Part shown: piece after piece, positions 27,402 to 35,737 of the stretch
Layout: every line of letters starts with the position of its first letter
Position numbering within the stretch: position 1 is the stretch's first letter
Assembly (NCBI RefSeq): GCF_019693215.1
Contig: NZ_CP081183.1
Location: 1,057,226 to 1,121,225 of the forward strand
Source: Salinarchaeum sp. IM2453
GTDB lineage: Archaea > Halobacteriota > Halobacteria > Halobacteriales > Salinarchaeaceae
Length of the DNA stretch: 64,000 nucleotides
Reading direction: 5' to 3'
Translations under genes and position numbers: made by a program
The notes under the pieces: model-generated
What the model was told of the DNA's origin: nothing
The model's input: the letters and a program-made list of their open reading frames with translations, nothing else
The model's database searches: none

Positions 27402-27923
27402 TTAAGATCGAAACCCGCGTATAAATCCATCAACACTACCATACTTTTTCCTAAGTTTTTGTTGTCGAAAAGTTGCAACTCTCGAAAACCCTGGAAAATC
27501 GTAATTCGAACTATATCCAAGCTCTTCACGAAGCTTGCCTGCAGTTAGATCTAGAGATTTGCGTTCGGAAAGATGGATTAAGTAATCCCAGGGTTCGGTC
27601 GGATGGTCGCTACCAGTTGGATGAAGATAATCGTCCCAAAGAGCCTGTGACAGGTCTGGGTTGTGTTCTGTGGCGGATACCTTAGCAGCACACTCAATTT
27701 GATTATCGCTTACGTAGAAAAGAATCCAGTCATTAGGCTGAATTTTGTTCCAATGGTCAATTTTCCCGGAGGTAACACCCCAAAGTCGCGACGCTGCTTT
27801 ATCACCCAGTTTCGTGTGGTTCTTTACTATATTTTTATCAACCTGGCTATTAACTGTCATCTGAAGATGTTGATAAGGTGTCTCGGTACCCTTACTTGCT
27901 GGAGCGATGAACAACTGAGTCAT
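27402..27923 (-). CDS. EVE-like (PUA-fold) domain protein
   Basis: I chose the ATG at 27923, where the domain starts (MTQLFIAPASKGTETPYQHL); an in-frame start at 27980 would add 19 poorly fitting residues. The 173-aa protein contains the features of restriction-associated EVE domains: an N-terminal strand, ASRLWGVTSGKIDHWNKIQP, the NDWILFYVSDNQIECAAKV core strand and a closing WDYLIHLSERKSLDL. EVE domains bind modified cytosine or adenine and often sit next to McrBC genes. This one is upstream of the McrBC 2 operon on the same strand, so it may act as an accessory reader. Confidence 0.6.
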   Translation of the reverse strand: MTQLFIAPASKGTETPYQHLQMTVNSQVDKNIVKNHTKLGDKAASRLWGVTSGKIDHWNKIQPNDWILFYVSDNQIECAAKVSATEHNPDLSQALWDDYLHPTGSDHPTEPWDYLIHLSERKSLDLTAGKLREELGYSSNYDFPGFSRVATFRQQKLRKKYGSVDGFIRGFRS

Positions 27924-28232
27924 GCTTCCATATGTGAGCGGGATAATGTTAAAGATTGAGGAGACCACCATTGGATACACAGATTTGCTGACGTCTGATC
28001 CGGCACCAACCGCTCAGATCAAACAACCTTGTTTTGCTGCACTCATACTCTGTATTTTGCATTGACCAACTTATTAGTTTCCAGACATATACTGCTGTTT
28101 TACTGCGTTCAGCAAGAACCTTAATTGCCTAATACTGTCATAGAGTGAGGTAGTCCACGGTACGTCTCTTGTTGAACGGCAAACCTGAATCGCCCACCGC
28201 TCGGGGTTTCTCCAGCTTTCGAGTCCGTAAAG

Positions 28233-28613
28233 ATGTCAATACTTATTGATAGAGCACTGTTGGATTCGACAATGGATGAGCTAAACGAAGAAGTCCGAGA
28301 GTTCTGTGAAGCACGTAACTGGAAACAGTACCACACGCCAAAAGAACTCGCCATTGGACTGAGTACTGAATCAAATGAATTACTGGAACTGTTCCGTTTC
28401 AAGGACCAAGATGATCAAGATGCACTTTTAGCGGACCCGGACACACGCGAGGACGTTGAAGAAGAAATTGCAGATGTGCTGTTTTTCATTCTTCGATTTG
28501 CTGACCTATATGATGTCGACCTTGAGAATGCACTCGAATCCAAACTTGAAAAGAACCGGGAGCGGTACCCGAAAGATGAATATCACGGCAGTAACAGAAA
28601 ATACAATGAATAG
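28233..28613 (+). CDS. MazG-like nucleotide pyrophosphohydrolase (RS21-C6/dCTPase type)
   Basis: The 126-aa protein shows the MazG-type four-helix signature. EExxE-like acidic pairs appear as STESNELLELF and EDVEEEIADVLFFILRFAD, after WKQYHTPKELAIGLS, a segment typical of RS21-C6/dCTP pyrophosphatase relatives. These enzymes hydrolyse non-canonical or excess dNTPs. A later ATG at 28272 (MDELNEEV) is an alternative start. The stop lies 5 bp before the downstream nuclease-helicase gene, so the two form an operon. Confidence 0.8.
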   Translation: MSILIDRALLDSTMDELNEEVREFCEARNWKQYHTPKELAIGLSTESNELLELFRFKDQDDQDALLADPDTREDVEEEIADVLFFILRFADLYDVDLENALESKLEKNRERYPKDEYHGSNRKYNE

Positions 28614-28618
28614 CGACA

Positions 28619-30532
28619 ATGCTGATCTATGAGAATACTGTCGAAGGCCTGCTAGATGATATTGATGCCGACCAACTGGTAGAAGAAATCGATGCTGCAT
28701 TTGCCGAACAGGAGATCGGTGGCGTCAGCCCCGGCGAACGCCAAGCATGGCGAAACTCATTCCAGTTTATTTACCGCACTCTTCTGCGAAGTGATGTCCC
28801 AAATGATGTCGGAGTAGCTATCGAATTTAAGATCCCACTCACATCCAATCGCGTTGATCTCATGCTATCCGGGCGTGATGAAGAAGGAAACGAGAACGTT
28901 GTCGTAATGGAGTTGAAACAGTGGGACGGCGAGACGACCCAGCGAGTAGAAGGAAATGATGGCATCGTGGAAACATACCTTGGCGGTGATATCCGAAAAA
29001 CAACGCATCCAAGCTATCAGGCCTGGTCGTACGCAAACTTTCTCCATGACTTCAATGTAGAGATTCAAGAACGTCCGATTGACCTCCATCCAGTTGCGTA
29101 TCTCCACAACTACGAGCCAGAATATCGGGATGAACTGGAAAATCCAATCTATGCAGAGTATACCGAAGAAGCTCCAGTGTTTCTTAAAGGTGAAGTTCCT
29201 GAGCTGCGTGCGTATTTAGAGGACCGACTTGCACACGGCGATGAGGGCGAACTTCTCCGCACTATTGCCGAGAGTGAACTTCGTCCGAGCAAGTCGCTGC
29301 AGGATGTTATTCTCAGTATGATCGAAGGAAACGAAGAGTTCACACTACTGGGCTCGCAGAAGGTTGTTTTCGAAGAAGCCATCGAACTGGCTCGGCAGGC
29401 AAACGAAAACGACGAGAAACACGTTCTCATTGTTGAGGGAGAGCCCGGAACTGGGAAGACGGTCGTTGCAGTCAACATTCTCGTTGAGTTGCTTCAGCAC
29501 GATCTCACTGCTCAGTATGTCTCAAAGAACCAGGCCCCTCGAGAGGTGTACGAGCAGAAGCTTCGACAAGGAGATCTTCTTGTCAAAGAGATCAACCACC
29601 TGTTTACTGGGGCTGGAAGTTTCGTTGATGCTGAGCCAAATGAGGTGAATGCACTGATCGCAGATGAAGCACATCGACTTAACGAAGAGTCGAATTTCTT
29701 CGGACGTGGCGAAAACCAGATTATGGAAATCATCAACGCATCTCAGTTTAGCGTCTTCTTCATTGACGAAAGCCAGCGTGTGCACATCAAGGATATCGGA
29801 TCACGAGAGGAGATTCACAGACATGCAAATGATCTCGGAGCGGAGATCACTGAAATGACACTGGACTCCCAGCTCCGGTGTACTGGCTCCGCAGACTACA
29901 TTACGTGGGTCGATGATCTACTGGAGATTGAACCAGCACCCTCTGTTCGTGACGGACAAATAGACTATGACATCCAGTTGTTTGATGATCCACAGACACT
30001 TCATCAGGCTATCGAGAGAAAAAACGAACAGGAAGGACTCTCACGCGTTGTTGCAGGGTATTGCTGGGATTGGAACACAGACCATCAAGATGACCCAGAG
30101 TACGTTGACATTGAGATCGGAGACTACGGACGAAGCTGGAACCTTCAGGTCGACGATCCATGGGCGATTGATGAAGGATCAATCGATGAAGTCGGGTGTA
30201 TTCACACCTGTCAGGGATTGGAGTTCGAGTATGTTGGGGTAATCATTGGTCCAGATCTTCGCATGGAAGATGGCGAACTTGTCACTGACTTCCGAGAACG
30301 AGCTGGACAGGACTCATCAGTACATGGCATGAAGAAGATGTCCAGAGAGCAGCCAGAAAAAGCGCAAGAGCTTGCTGATGAGCTAATCAAGAATACATAT
30401 CGGACACTACTGACTCGAGGAATGCAAGGCTGTTACATCTACTGCTGTGACGATGACCTACAGGAATACGTTCGAAGACGAATCTCGCGGCTGCACAAAC
30501 AAGCAAAAAGCAGACTACAATCTCAACAGTAA
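28619..30532 (+). CDS. Nuclease-helicase fusion (PD-(D/E)XK + DUF2075-type SF1-like helicase)
   Basis: In this 637-aa protein, residues 75-100 carry a PD-(D/E)XK-like motif (NRVDLMLSG, then VVVMELKQWDG). Walker A is VEGEPGTGKTVVAV (about 275) and Walker B ALIADEAHRLNE (about 345), with FFIDESQRVH (motif III-like), IHTCQGLEFEYVGVIIG (motif V-like) and TLLTRGMQGCYIYC (motif VI). This is the DUF2075 organisation, a helicase group often paired with MazG-like enzymes in defence neighbourhoods. DNA processing coupled to nucleotide clearing is a reasonable hypothesis. The gene is intact. Confidence 0.8.
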   Translation: MLIYENTVEGLLDDIDADQLVEEIDAAFAEQEIGGVSPGERQAWRNSFQFIYRTLLRSDVPNDVGVAIEFKIPLTSNRVDLMLSGRDEEGNENVVVMELKQWDGETTQRVEGNDGIVETYLGGDIRKTTHPSYQAWSYANFLHDFNVEIQERPIDLHPVAYLHNYEPEYRDELENPIYAEYTEEAPVFLKGEVPELRAYLEDRLAHGDEGELLRTIAESELRPSKSLQDVILSMIEGNEEFTLLGSQKVVFEEAIELARQANENDEKHVLIVEGEPGTGKTVVAVNILVELLQHDLTAQYVSKNQAPREVYEQKLRQGDLLVKEINHLFTGAGSFVDAEPNEVNALIADEAHRLNEESNFFGRGENQIMEIINASQFSVFFIDESQRVHIKDIGSREEIHRHANDLGAEITEMTLDSQLRCTGSADYITWVDDLLEIEPAPSVRDGQIDYDIQLFDDPQTLHQAIERKNEQEGLSRVVAGYCWDWNTDHQDDPEYVDIEIGDYGRSWNLQVDDPWAIDEGSIDEVGCIHTCQGLEFEYVGVIIGPDLRMEDGELVTDFRERAGQDSSVHGMKKMSREQPEKAQELADELIKNTYRTLLTRGMQGCYIYCCDDDLQEYVRRRISRLHKQAKSRLQSQQ

Positions 30533-30651
30533 CAAGTCGATGTGTGCGCCTCTGTGATTTTATTAAGAACAAGCACAATAATGGTTACAACTATATTCGG
30601 TAAGATTTCTAATCCATCAAGATGCGTCAGGAACGCCTGAGTCACGACGAT

Positions 30652-31269
30652 GTTTCAATTTCTGTTGAATTTACTTTGTACTGAGACGCGAAGACTCAGT
30701 TACCGTCGATCTGGAGGAGGGAGAATCGTTTCAATTTCTGTTGAATTTACTTTGTACTGAGACTCTGTGGTTGTGTTTGGACCTGCGACGAAGCCAATCC
30801 GACGTTTCAATTTCTGTTGAATTTACTTTGTACTGAGACTGTGGCTTCACCCACGAGGACAACCGCCCGTCGCAGGTTTCAATTTCTGTTGAATTTACTT
30901 TGTACTGAGACTGACGGCTTTGGTGGGTAGGTGTCCATATCAGTACGTTTCAATTTCTGTTGAATTTACTTTGTACTGAGACACGCAAAGCATATCGCAG
31001 CAACTGGGCATTAGCGAGTTTCAATTTCTGTTGAATTTACTTTGTACTGAGACCGTCTGCCAGGTGTTCCGCCGTTATCTCTCTGTCCCGAGTTTCAATT
31101 TCTGTTGAATTTACTTTGTACTGAGACACTATTGGTGTGTCCGTACCGCTAAGAAAACCTGTTTCAATTTCTGTTGAATTTACTTTGTACTGAGACAAGA
31201 GCCTCCCGAGCATTTCAGGCAAGTCTTCAAGCAGTTTCAATTTCTGTTGAATTTACTTTGTACTGAGAC
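30652..31269 (-). CRISPR. Type I-D CRISPR array, leader-distal segment (9 repeats)
   Basis: Nine identical 36-nt repeats are present (plus strand GTTTCAATTT...TACTGAGAC) with eight unique spacers of 33-40 nt. The leader is on the right at about 34665, so the transcript runs on the minus strand and the repeat reads GTCTCAGTAC...ATTGAAAC, giving the usual 8-nt 5' handle. This is the oldest part of the left array, separated from the remaining 23 repeats by 1,732 bp of foreign DNA. Confidence 0.95.
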
Positions 31270-31270
31270 A

Positions 31271-31336
31271 TTCCGGCGTACAGACGACGAGGGCGTGTTC
31301 CGAGGAAAGGTTCAGGATTCACACCCTGATTCGTAG
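31271..31336 (+). pseudogene. C-terminal tail of a truncated foreign gene
   Basis: An open frame with coding-like composition (FRRTDDEGVFRGKVQDSHPD, then S and stop) enters from the repeat boundary and ends at TAG 31334-31336, 41 bp before the next gene. It is short, so the call is tentative; its value is that it suggests the left border also cuts a gene. Confidence 0.35.
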
Positions 31337-31377
31337 GAACCAACATCCTTTCGCTACCTGAGAGGGTAACAGATATT

Positions 31378-31707
31378 ATGAGTACAGAACACGAGTACCG
31401 ACTACCGGAAGATCGGCATGTTGAACAGCCTGAGATGATAACCAAGCCACTCGATGTCAGAGACAACGGAAAGTCAAAGTACGTTGTCCTTCCAATGCCT
31501 TTCGTCAGGGATCTTGAGTTGATGGATACGTTGGTTGACTGCTCAGTTGTGTTGAAAGATGGCACTATAATCGAGATGCGGGATAGACCAATCTCCACAC
31601 AACAGTTCGTTATCCCGTATCACCGAACAGTTCACTATGGCATCGAGGAAGGTGACGAGGTTCGAGTAGCTATTGAGGGTATTGTCACCCGTGATCGAGA
31701 TGACTGA
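31378..31707 (+). CDS. Small protein of unknown function in the foreign segment
   Basis: The 109-aa protein contains a central beta-rich stretch (SKYVVLPMPFVRDLELMDTL, then VVLKDGTIIEMRDRP) and a C-terminal HYGIEEGDEVRVAIEGIV that has the flavour of an AbrB or PUA-like barrel. I do not recognise a family. Its 3' end overlaps the ATPase start at 31700 by 8 bp, as in compact viral or plasmid genomes. Confidence 0.6.
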   Translation: MSTEHEYRLPEDRHVEQPEMITKPLDVRDNGKSKYVVLPMPFVRDLELMDTLVDCSVVLKDGTIIEMRDRPISTQQFVIPYHRTVHYGIEEGDEVRVAIEGIVTRDRDD

Positions 31708-32671
31708 GATCGAACCGCCGGAATGGACGGACATCTTCGAGCATCCAAGTGTGCTGCTGATCCTCGGTTCCAGAGGTTCAGGAAAGACCGCACTTGGACA
31801 TCGGCTGCTTGAGGTGTTCGCCCACGGGAACGACGACATAGATGCGTACATCATGGGCTTTCCAGCAGAAGAGGCTGACCGCCTTCCTGACTGGATTGAT
31901 CCGCTACCCTCGGCAATTTCGATGGATGACTGGCCGGAAGACTCTGTAGTGTTGCTACACGAGGCTCACCAGATCATGCACGCTCGACGGTCGATGGACG
32001 TGGAGAACTTAGAGATTGACCAATTGCTCACTGTCTCCCGACACCGTAACACCACGGTTATCACCGAGACACAGCAATCACAACGGCTGGATCGGAACGC
32101 TGTTACTGCGGTTGACGGCGTTATTGTTCGAGAGCCAGCCCTTCTCCAGTCCGAGTTCGAGCGCAAGCAGGTTCGGAAGATCATCAAGCGGGCTGATGAC
32201 GTGTTCGATCAGTATGTAGACACAATCGAGACAGAACAGTACACATGGAGAGAGAAATCCGAGGCTGCTCAGAAGACAGCGTTCATCCACTCAGAGCGGT
32301 TTGTCGGAGAGTACCCACACGACATTCAGTTGGCCGACCACTGGTCAGAGAGTATCAGCACAGTCTTCTCTGACGCTGCTGCGGTAGATGAAGAGGAGTC
32401 TGGTAGTGGTCAAGACCTAAACGACGGTGATAGAGAGACGCTTGAGACAATGGCCGAGAAGTTGGCTGATATGGCTCCGTTACAGGACTATGAAGGGATC
32501 GAACACGATGATATTCCACGACAGTATGCGTGGAACAACCTGACTTCATTATCTCAAGAAGGATTAGCTGAGAAGACACTGGATACAAACTCAGTTACGC
32601 TATATGTGTTGACAGACGAAGGGTGGGCGAAGAGTTCCGTCGAAAAACCCGACAATCTCTACGAAGAATAG
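31700..32671 (+). CDS. P-loop ATPase, Zot/halovirus-packaging-like
   Basis: I chose ATG 31700 (MTEIEPPEWTDIF, 323 aa), overlapping the upstream gene by 8 bp, over 31673. Walker A is LILGSRGSGKTALGHRL (about residues 20-36) and Walker B SVVLLHEAHQIMHARRS. Then LLTVSRHRNTTVITETQQS carries the conserved sensor/Arg region seen in Zot-like and halovirus or plasmid ATPases (the type found in pleolipoviruses, His1 and small Haloquadratum plasmids). The C-terminal 90 residues look like an acidic linker and a winged helix (DIPRQYAWNNLTSLSQEGLA). The gene is intact inside the CRISPR locus. It marks the segment as virus- or plasmid-derived; the exact family is inferred. Confidence 0.7.
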   Translation: MTEIEPPEWTDIFEHPSVLLILGSRGSGKTALGHRLLEVFAHGNDDIDAYIMGFPAEEADRLPDWIDPLPSAISMDDWPEDSVVLLHEAHQIMHARRSMDVENLEIDQLLTVSRHRNTTVITETQQSQRLDRNAVTAVDGVIVREPALLQSEFERKQVRKIIKRADDVFDQYVDTIETEQYTWREKSEAAQKTAFIHSERFVGEYPHDIQLADHWSESISTVFSDAAAVDEEESGSGQDLNDGDRETLETMAEKLADMAPLQDYEGIEHDDIPRQYAWNNLTSLSQEGLAEKTLDTNSVTLYVLTDEGWAKSSVEKPDNLYEE

Positions 32672-32680
32672 TATCCGACG

Positions 32681-33001
32681 TTACAGCGTGCCGTAAGCAC
32701 GCTTGAGATCACGACTGACATCTTCTGCCTGAGCAACGACCTTGAGACACTGTTGGTACGTGTCGATTGAGTCGAACTCAAAGATGTCGAAGTTGGCATT
32801 AATCTCGCCTTCTACGTGATCGAACTGGTGATTAGCACATGCAGTATTCAGTTCACTGATTTTTCCATAATCGACAACAGACCTAATCTCGTCTGCAACA
32901 TTTTTATCCTGAGCGAGCTTCCGGCCAGTCTGTCGAAGGCTGGCGATAAGGTCTGGATTTCGACGGACAATACGGCGGAGTGCCTCGCTCTTGTTAACAC
33001 C
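32681..33001 (-). pseudogene. Foreign gene truncated at the CRISPR repeat
   Basis: A minus-strand frame of about 106 codons (GVNKSEALRRIVRRNPDLIA, then LRQTGRKLAQDKNVADEIRS, FDIFEFDSIDTYQQCL, LKRAYGTL-stop) is open from the repeat boundary to the stop at 32681-32683. It has no start codon, and an in-frame TGA lies in the adjoining repeat. The sequence is clearly protein-like (helical, basic then acidic), so its N-terminal part was lost where the repeat begins. Function unknown. Confidence 0.6.
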
Positions 33002-34664
33002 GTTTCAATTTCTGTTGAATTTACTTTGTACTGAGACCCTCAAGCGACCACTGACTCTCGCCAAAGTCGTCCTCCCGTTTCAATTTCTGTTGAATTTACT
33101 TTGTACTGAGACAAATTGAGTTACGAGATACACTGCCGTCAGACCCCGCTGTTTCAATTTCTGTTGAATTTACTTTGTACTGAGACCCGACGACGGCCAG
33201 CCGCTCAATCGGTGGGTGGCCGAGGTTTCAATTTCTGTTGAATTTACTTTGTACTGAGACTATTGGACTGAGGTCGACGACGGCAACACAACCAGCGCGG
33301 TTTCAATTTCTGTTGAATTTACTTTGTACTGAGACTATTGGACTGAGGTCGACGACGGCAACACAACCAGCGCGGTTTCAATTTCTGTTGAATTTACTTT
33401 GTACTGAGACCTAGCACTACCCGACGGATTGCTGGATGAGACTGATGTGTTTCAATTTCTGTTGAATTTACTTTGTACTGAGACAACTAACCATGGACTT
33501 AGACCACACACTCTTGGACGACATCGTGTTTCAATTTCTGTTGAATTTACTTTGTACTGAGACAGCGGGGACCAGTCACGAACTCCCCGGCTGGATATTG
33601 TTTCAATTTCTGTTGAATTTACTTTGTACTGAGACTTCGAGCATCCCGTCCTCAACAGGATCGTTTGTGTCGTTTCAATTTCTGTTGAATTTACTTTGTA
33701 CTGAGACGGTCACTTGGCAGAGTCAAGGACTATATCACGGATCATGTTTCAATTTCTGTTGAATTTACTTTGTACTGAGACGCTTCGTTCCAATCGGGAA
33801 GCGTCGCCAGCGTGACGTTTCAATTTCTGTTGAATTTACTTTGTACTGAGACGCTTCGTTCCAATCGGGAAGCGTCGCCAGCGTGACGTTTCAATTTCTG
33901 TTGAATTTACTTTGTACTGAGACCACCGCGATCACCGTATCGTCCCGCGAACCCGAATAGTTTCAATTTCTGTTGAATTTACTTTGTACTGAGACCACAA
34001 AGCGATTCTGAGCCCGAGAAACACCGCTCACGTTTCAATTTCTGTTGAATTTACTTTGTACTGAGACCCCCCCAACACCAGCGGCGCCGCGGCCGCCGCC
34101 CCGGTGTTGTTTCAATTTCTGTTGAATTTACTTTGTACTGAGACACGCCCGCTATAATATGGTATGGAGAAATGCCCTCCAACAGGTTTCAATTTCTGTT
34201 GAATTTACTTTGTACTGAGACGCTCAAACACAACCACAGACGGATGCAGTCGGGCAGTTTCAATTTCTGTTGAATTTACTTTGTACTGAGACGGCGTAAC
34301 CGACCACTGAGCTGCGCGTTTCGTCAGCATCGTTTCAATTTCTGTTGAATTTACTTTGTACTGAGACTGTCGCGCTCGTACTGGATGCCGAATGGGACGA
34401 ACAGGTTTCAATTTCTGTTGAATTTACTTTGTACTGAGACAACTCTGTCATTGTCACATCAAGCGTCCCGGCAACGCCGTCGTTTCAATTTCTGTTGAAT
34501 TTACTTTGTACTGAGACCCGTCAACAGAACACCAGGTAAGTCAATTGAACGTGGCAGTTTCAATTTCTGTTGAATTTACTTTGTACTGAGACGAGCCAGT
34601 GGTATAGCACCAATCCGTCCGGATGCGGGTTTCAATTTCTGTTGAATTTACTTTGTACTGAGAC
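33002..34664 (-). CRISPR. Type I-D CRISPR array, leader-proximal segment (23 repeats)
   Basis: Twenty-three 36-nt repeats, identical to the 9-repeat segment, have 22 spacers of 35-43 nt and the leader on the right. Two repeat-spacer units are duplicated in tandem. The spacer at 33261-33299 equals that at 33336-33374, and 33782-33816 equals 33853-33887. Spacer 34068-34108 is very GC-rich and partly self-complementary (AACACC...GGTGTT). Spacers are on average richer in GC than the surrounding locus, suggesting targets from higher-GC haloarchaeal viruses or plasmids. Confidence 0.96.
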
Positions 34665-34790
34665 GGTATGTGCAAATTGCTGTAGCAACGTTATAAAGTT
34701 TTTTCAGGTAGTCTAAGCATCTCAGTTTGTCGTGACCGGGGGCTGTCAACTTCATTTATAAACCTCCACTATCTTTAGACAATATTTGCT
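34665..34790 (-). promoter_or_regulatory. CRISPR leader of the left array (inverted copy)
   Basis: The complement reads CCAGCAAATATTGTCTAAAG and onward to GCAATTTGCACATACC next to the first repeat. It matches the leader of the right array at almost every base, in opposite orientation. It contains a TATA-like GGTTTATAAATGAAG and a second CTTTATAACG. The copy even includes the last codons and stop of cas2, showing it was duplicated from the cas2-proximal side. Confidence 0.88.
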
Positions 34791-34803
34791 GGCTTCAGCC
34801 AGC
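34788..34803. terminator. Possible hairpin 3' of csa3
   Basis: GCTGGC-TTCA-GCCAGC forms a 6-bp stem with a 4-nt loop between the csa3 stop and the leader. It could end csa3 transcription or insulate the array. Short, so tentative. Confidence 0.3.
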
Positions 34804-34835
34804 TGCTCTGAATATAGTCCGTTTCATGGTGCAGC

Positions 34836-35483
34836 TCAAGAGTTCCGAATCAGAAGCTTTCCGGTTGGCGTTGGTGCCACCACCTTTCGTTTACTTGCCT
34901 GTTCAGATCTGACTAATCCGCTTTCTTCTAGCATCTGTACGTGTCGACTGGCAGTACTCTCAGAAATCGAAGCTTCCGTAGCGATATCTGATATGGATAG
35001 TGGTGCTTTTTGAGTGCCAAGAATTTGGAATGTGTCCTGTGCACGAGGTGGGACGGCGGCTGTCAGTTGTGGAAGGTCAACCGGTTCTGCTGCGTTTTGT
35101 GTATCTCGAAAGAGTAATACATCATTTAATTTGTCAGCATGTGCTGACACTGCAATAATAAACGGGACATGGATGTCCGTCGCCCCACCCCCAATACAGG
35201 CAACTGGTGGTTCTCCAGTGGTAAGGATCTCGCTACATTGTTCGACAGTATGTGAAAACCCGTCAGTCATAAGAGTACGATGTGTCACTTCAATATTTGA
35301 TGCCACTCCGCGAAGAGTTGATTTAACATCACTAACTGCACTTTCTGCGCGATGTTGTGCTGTTGAATCGGGTTGTTCTGGTTGAAGCAGTACCAACTGG
35401 TCTCCCTGCGAGAAGCCATGTGCGATAACTGGCTGAGTTACTCGATGGCTACTGAATCCCAGTGGTGCTACGAACCGTGTCAT
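34836..35483 (-). CDS. csa3: Csa3-like CARF-HTH transcriptional regulator of the cas locus
   Basis: This 215-aa protein has an N-terminal CARF-like Rossmann domain (TRFVAPLGFSSHRVTQPVIA, GDQLVLLQPEQP, then the glycine loop VACIGGGATDIHVPFIIAV). A C-terminal winged helix follows (PLSISDIATEASISESTASR, HVQMLEESGLVRSEQASKRK). That is the architecture of Csa3 regulators, which sense a ligand through CARF and control adaptation or interference genes. It is divergent from cas6 and separated by 254 bp, so it probably acts on that shared promoter region. Confidence 0.8.
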   Translation of the reverse strand: MTRFVAPLGFSSHRVTQPVIAHGFSQGDQLVLLQPEQPDSTAQHRAESAVSDVKSTLRGVASNIEVTHRTLMTDGFSHTVEQCSEILTTGEPPVACIGGGATDIHVPFIIAVSAHADKLNDVLLFRDTQNAAEPVDLPQLTAAVPPRAQDTFQILGTQKAPLSISDIATEASISESTASRHVQMLEESGLVRSEQASKRKVVAPTPTGKLLIRNS

Positions 35484-35737
35484 GTTCTACAAAAAGATAA
35501 TTCTTCTATAATAAATATTTTAGCCATGTAGTGACAGCCAGAACAATCTAAAAATGTAATATCCCTGCAAATCAGACGGATATACACGGTTAGTTTGCAT
35601 CGCAGTGCAACTCAATGGAAAATATACCGATTTCATAGTAGAGTTTATTGCTTATTTGTCCCTAATTGCAATAGTATTAGATATCCATAATTTTTATTTG
35701 ACAAGAAGAAAGTATGTACACATGAGGTCATGTTGAT
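35484..35737. promoter_or_regulatory. Divergent csa3-cas6 intergenic region
   Basis: This AT-rich 254-bp spacer must contain promoters for csa3 (leftward) and the cas operon (rightward). A TATA-like CCATAATTTTTATTTG at about 35684-35700 lies near 40 bp before the cas6 ATG. An operator for Csa3 is expected here, but no clear palindrome was identified. Confidence 0.45.

Larger units (their letters stand above)
31270..33001. other. 1,732-bp foreign DNA segment bounded exactly by CRISPR repeats
   Basis: It begins directly after the last repeat of the left segment (31269) and ends one base before the first repeat of the right segment (33002). It holds a 21-codon gene tail, two complete plus-strand genes (small protein and P-loop ATPase) and a minus-strand gene cut off at the right boundary. 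Genes are truncated at both borders, so foreign DNA abuts the repeats themselves. No target duplication or IS ends were found. It is either an oversized captured fragment or the product of recombination with repeat-bearing DNA. Confidence 0.8.

Noticed and set aside
31227-31598. Minus-strand frame spanning the repeat and the left part of the foreign segment
   Set aside because: It includes CRISPR repeat translation and lies opposite a better plus-strand gene.
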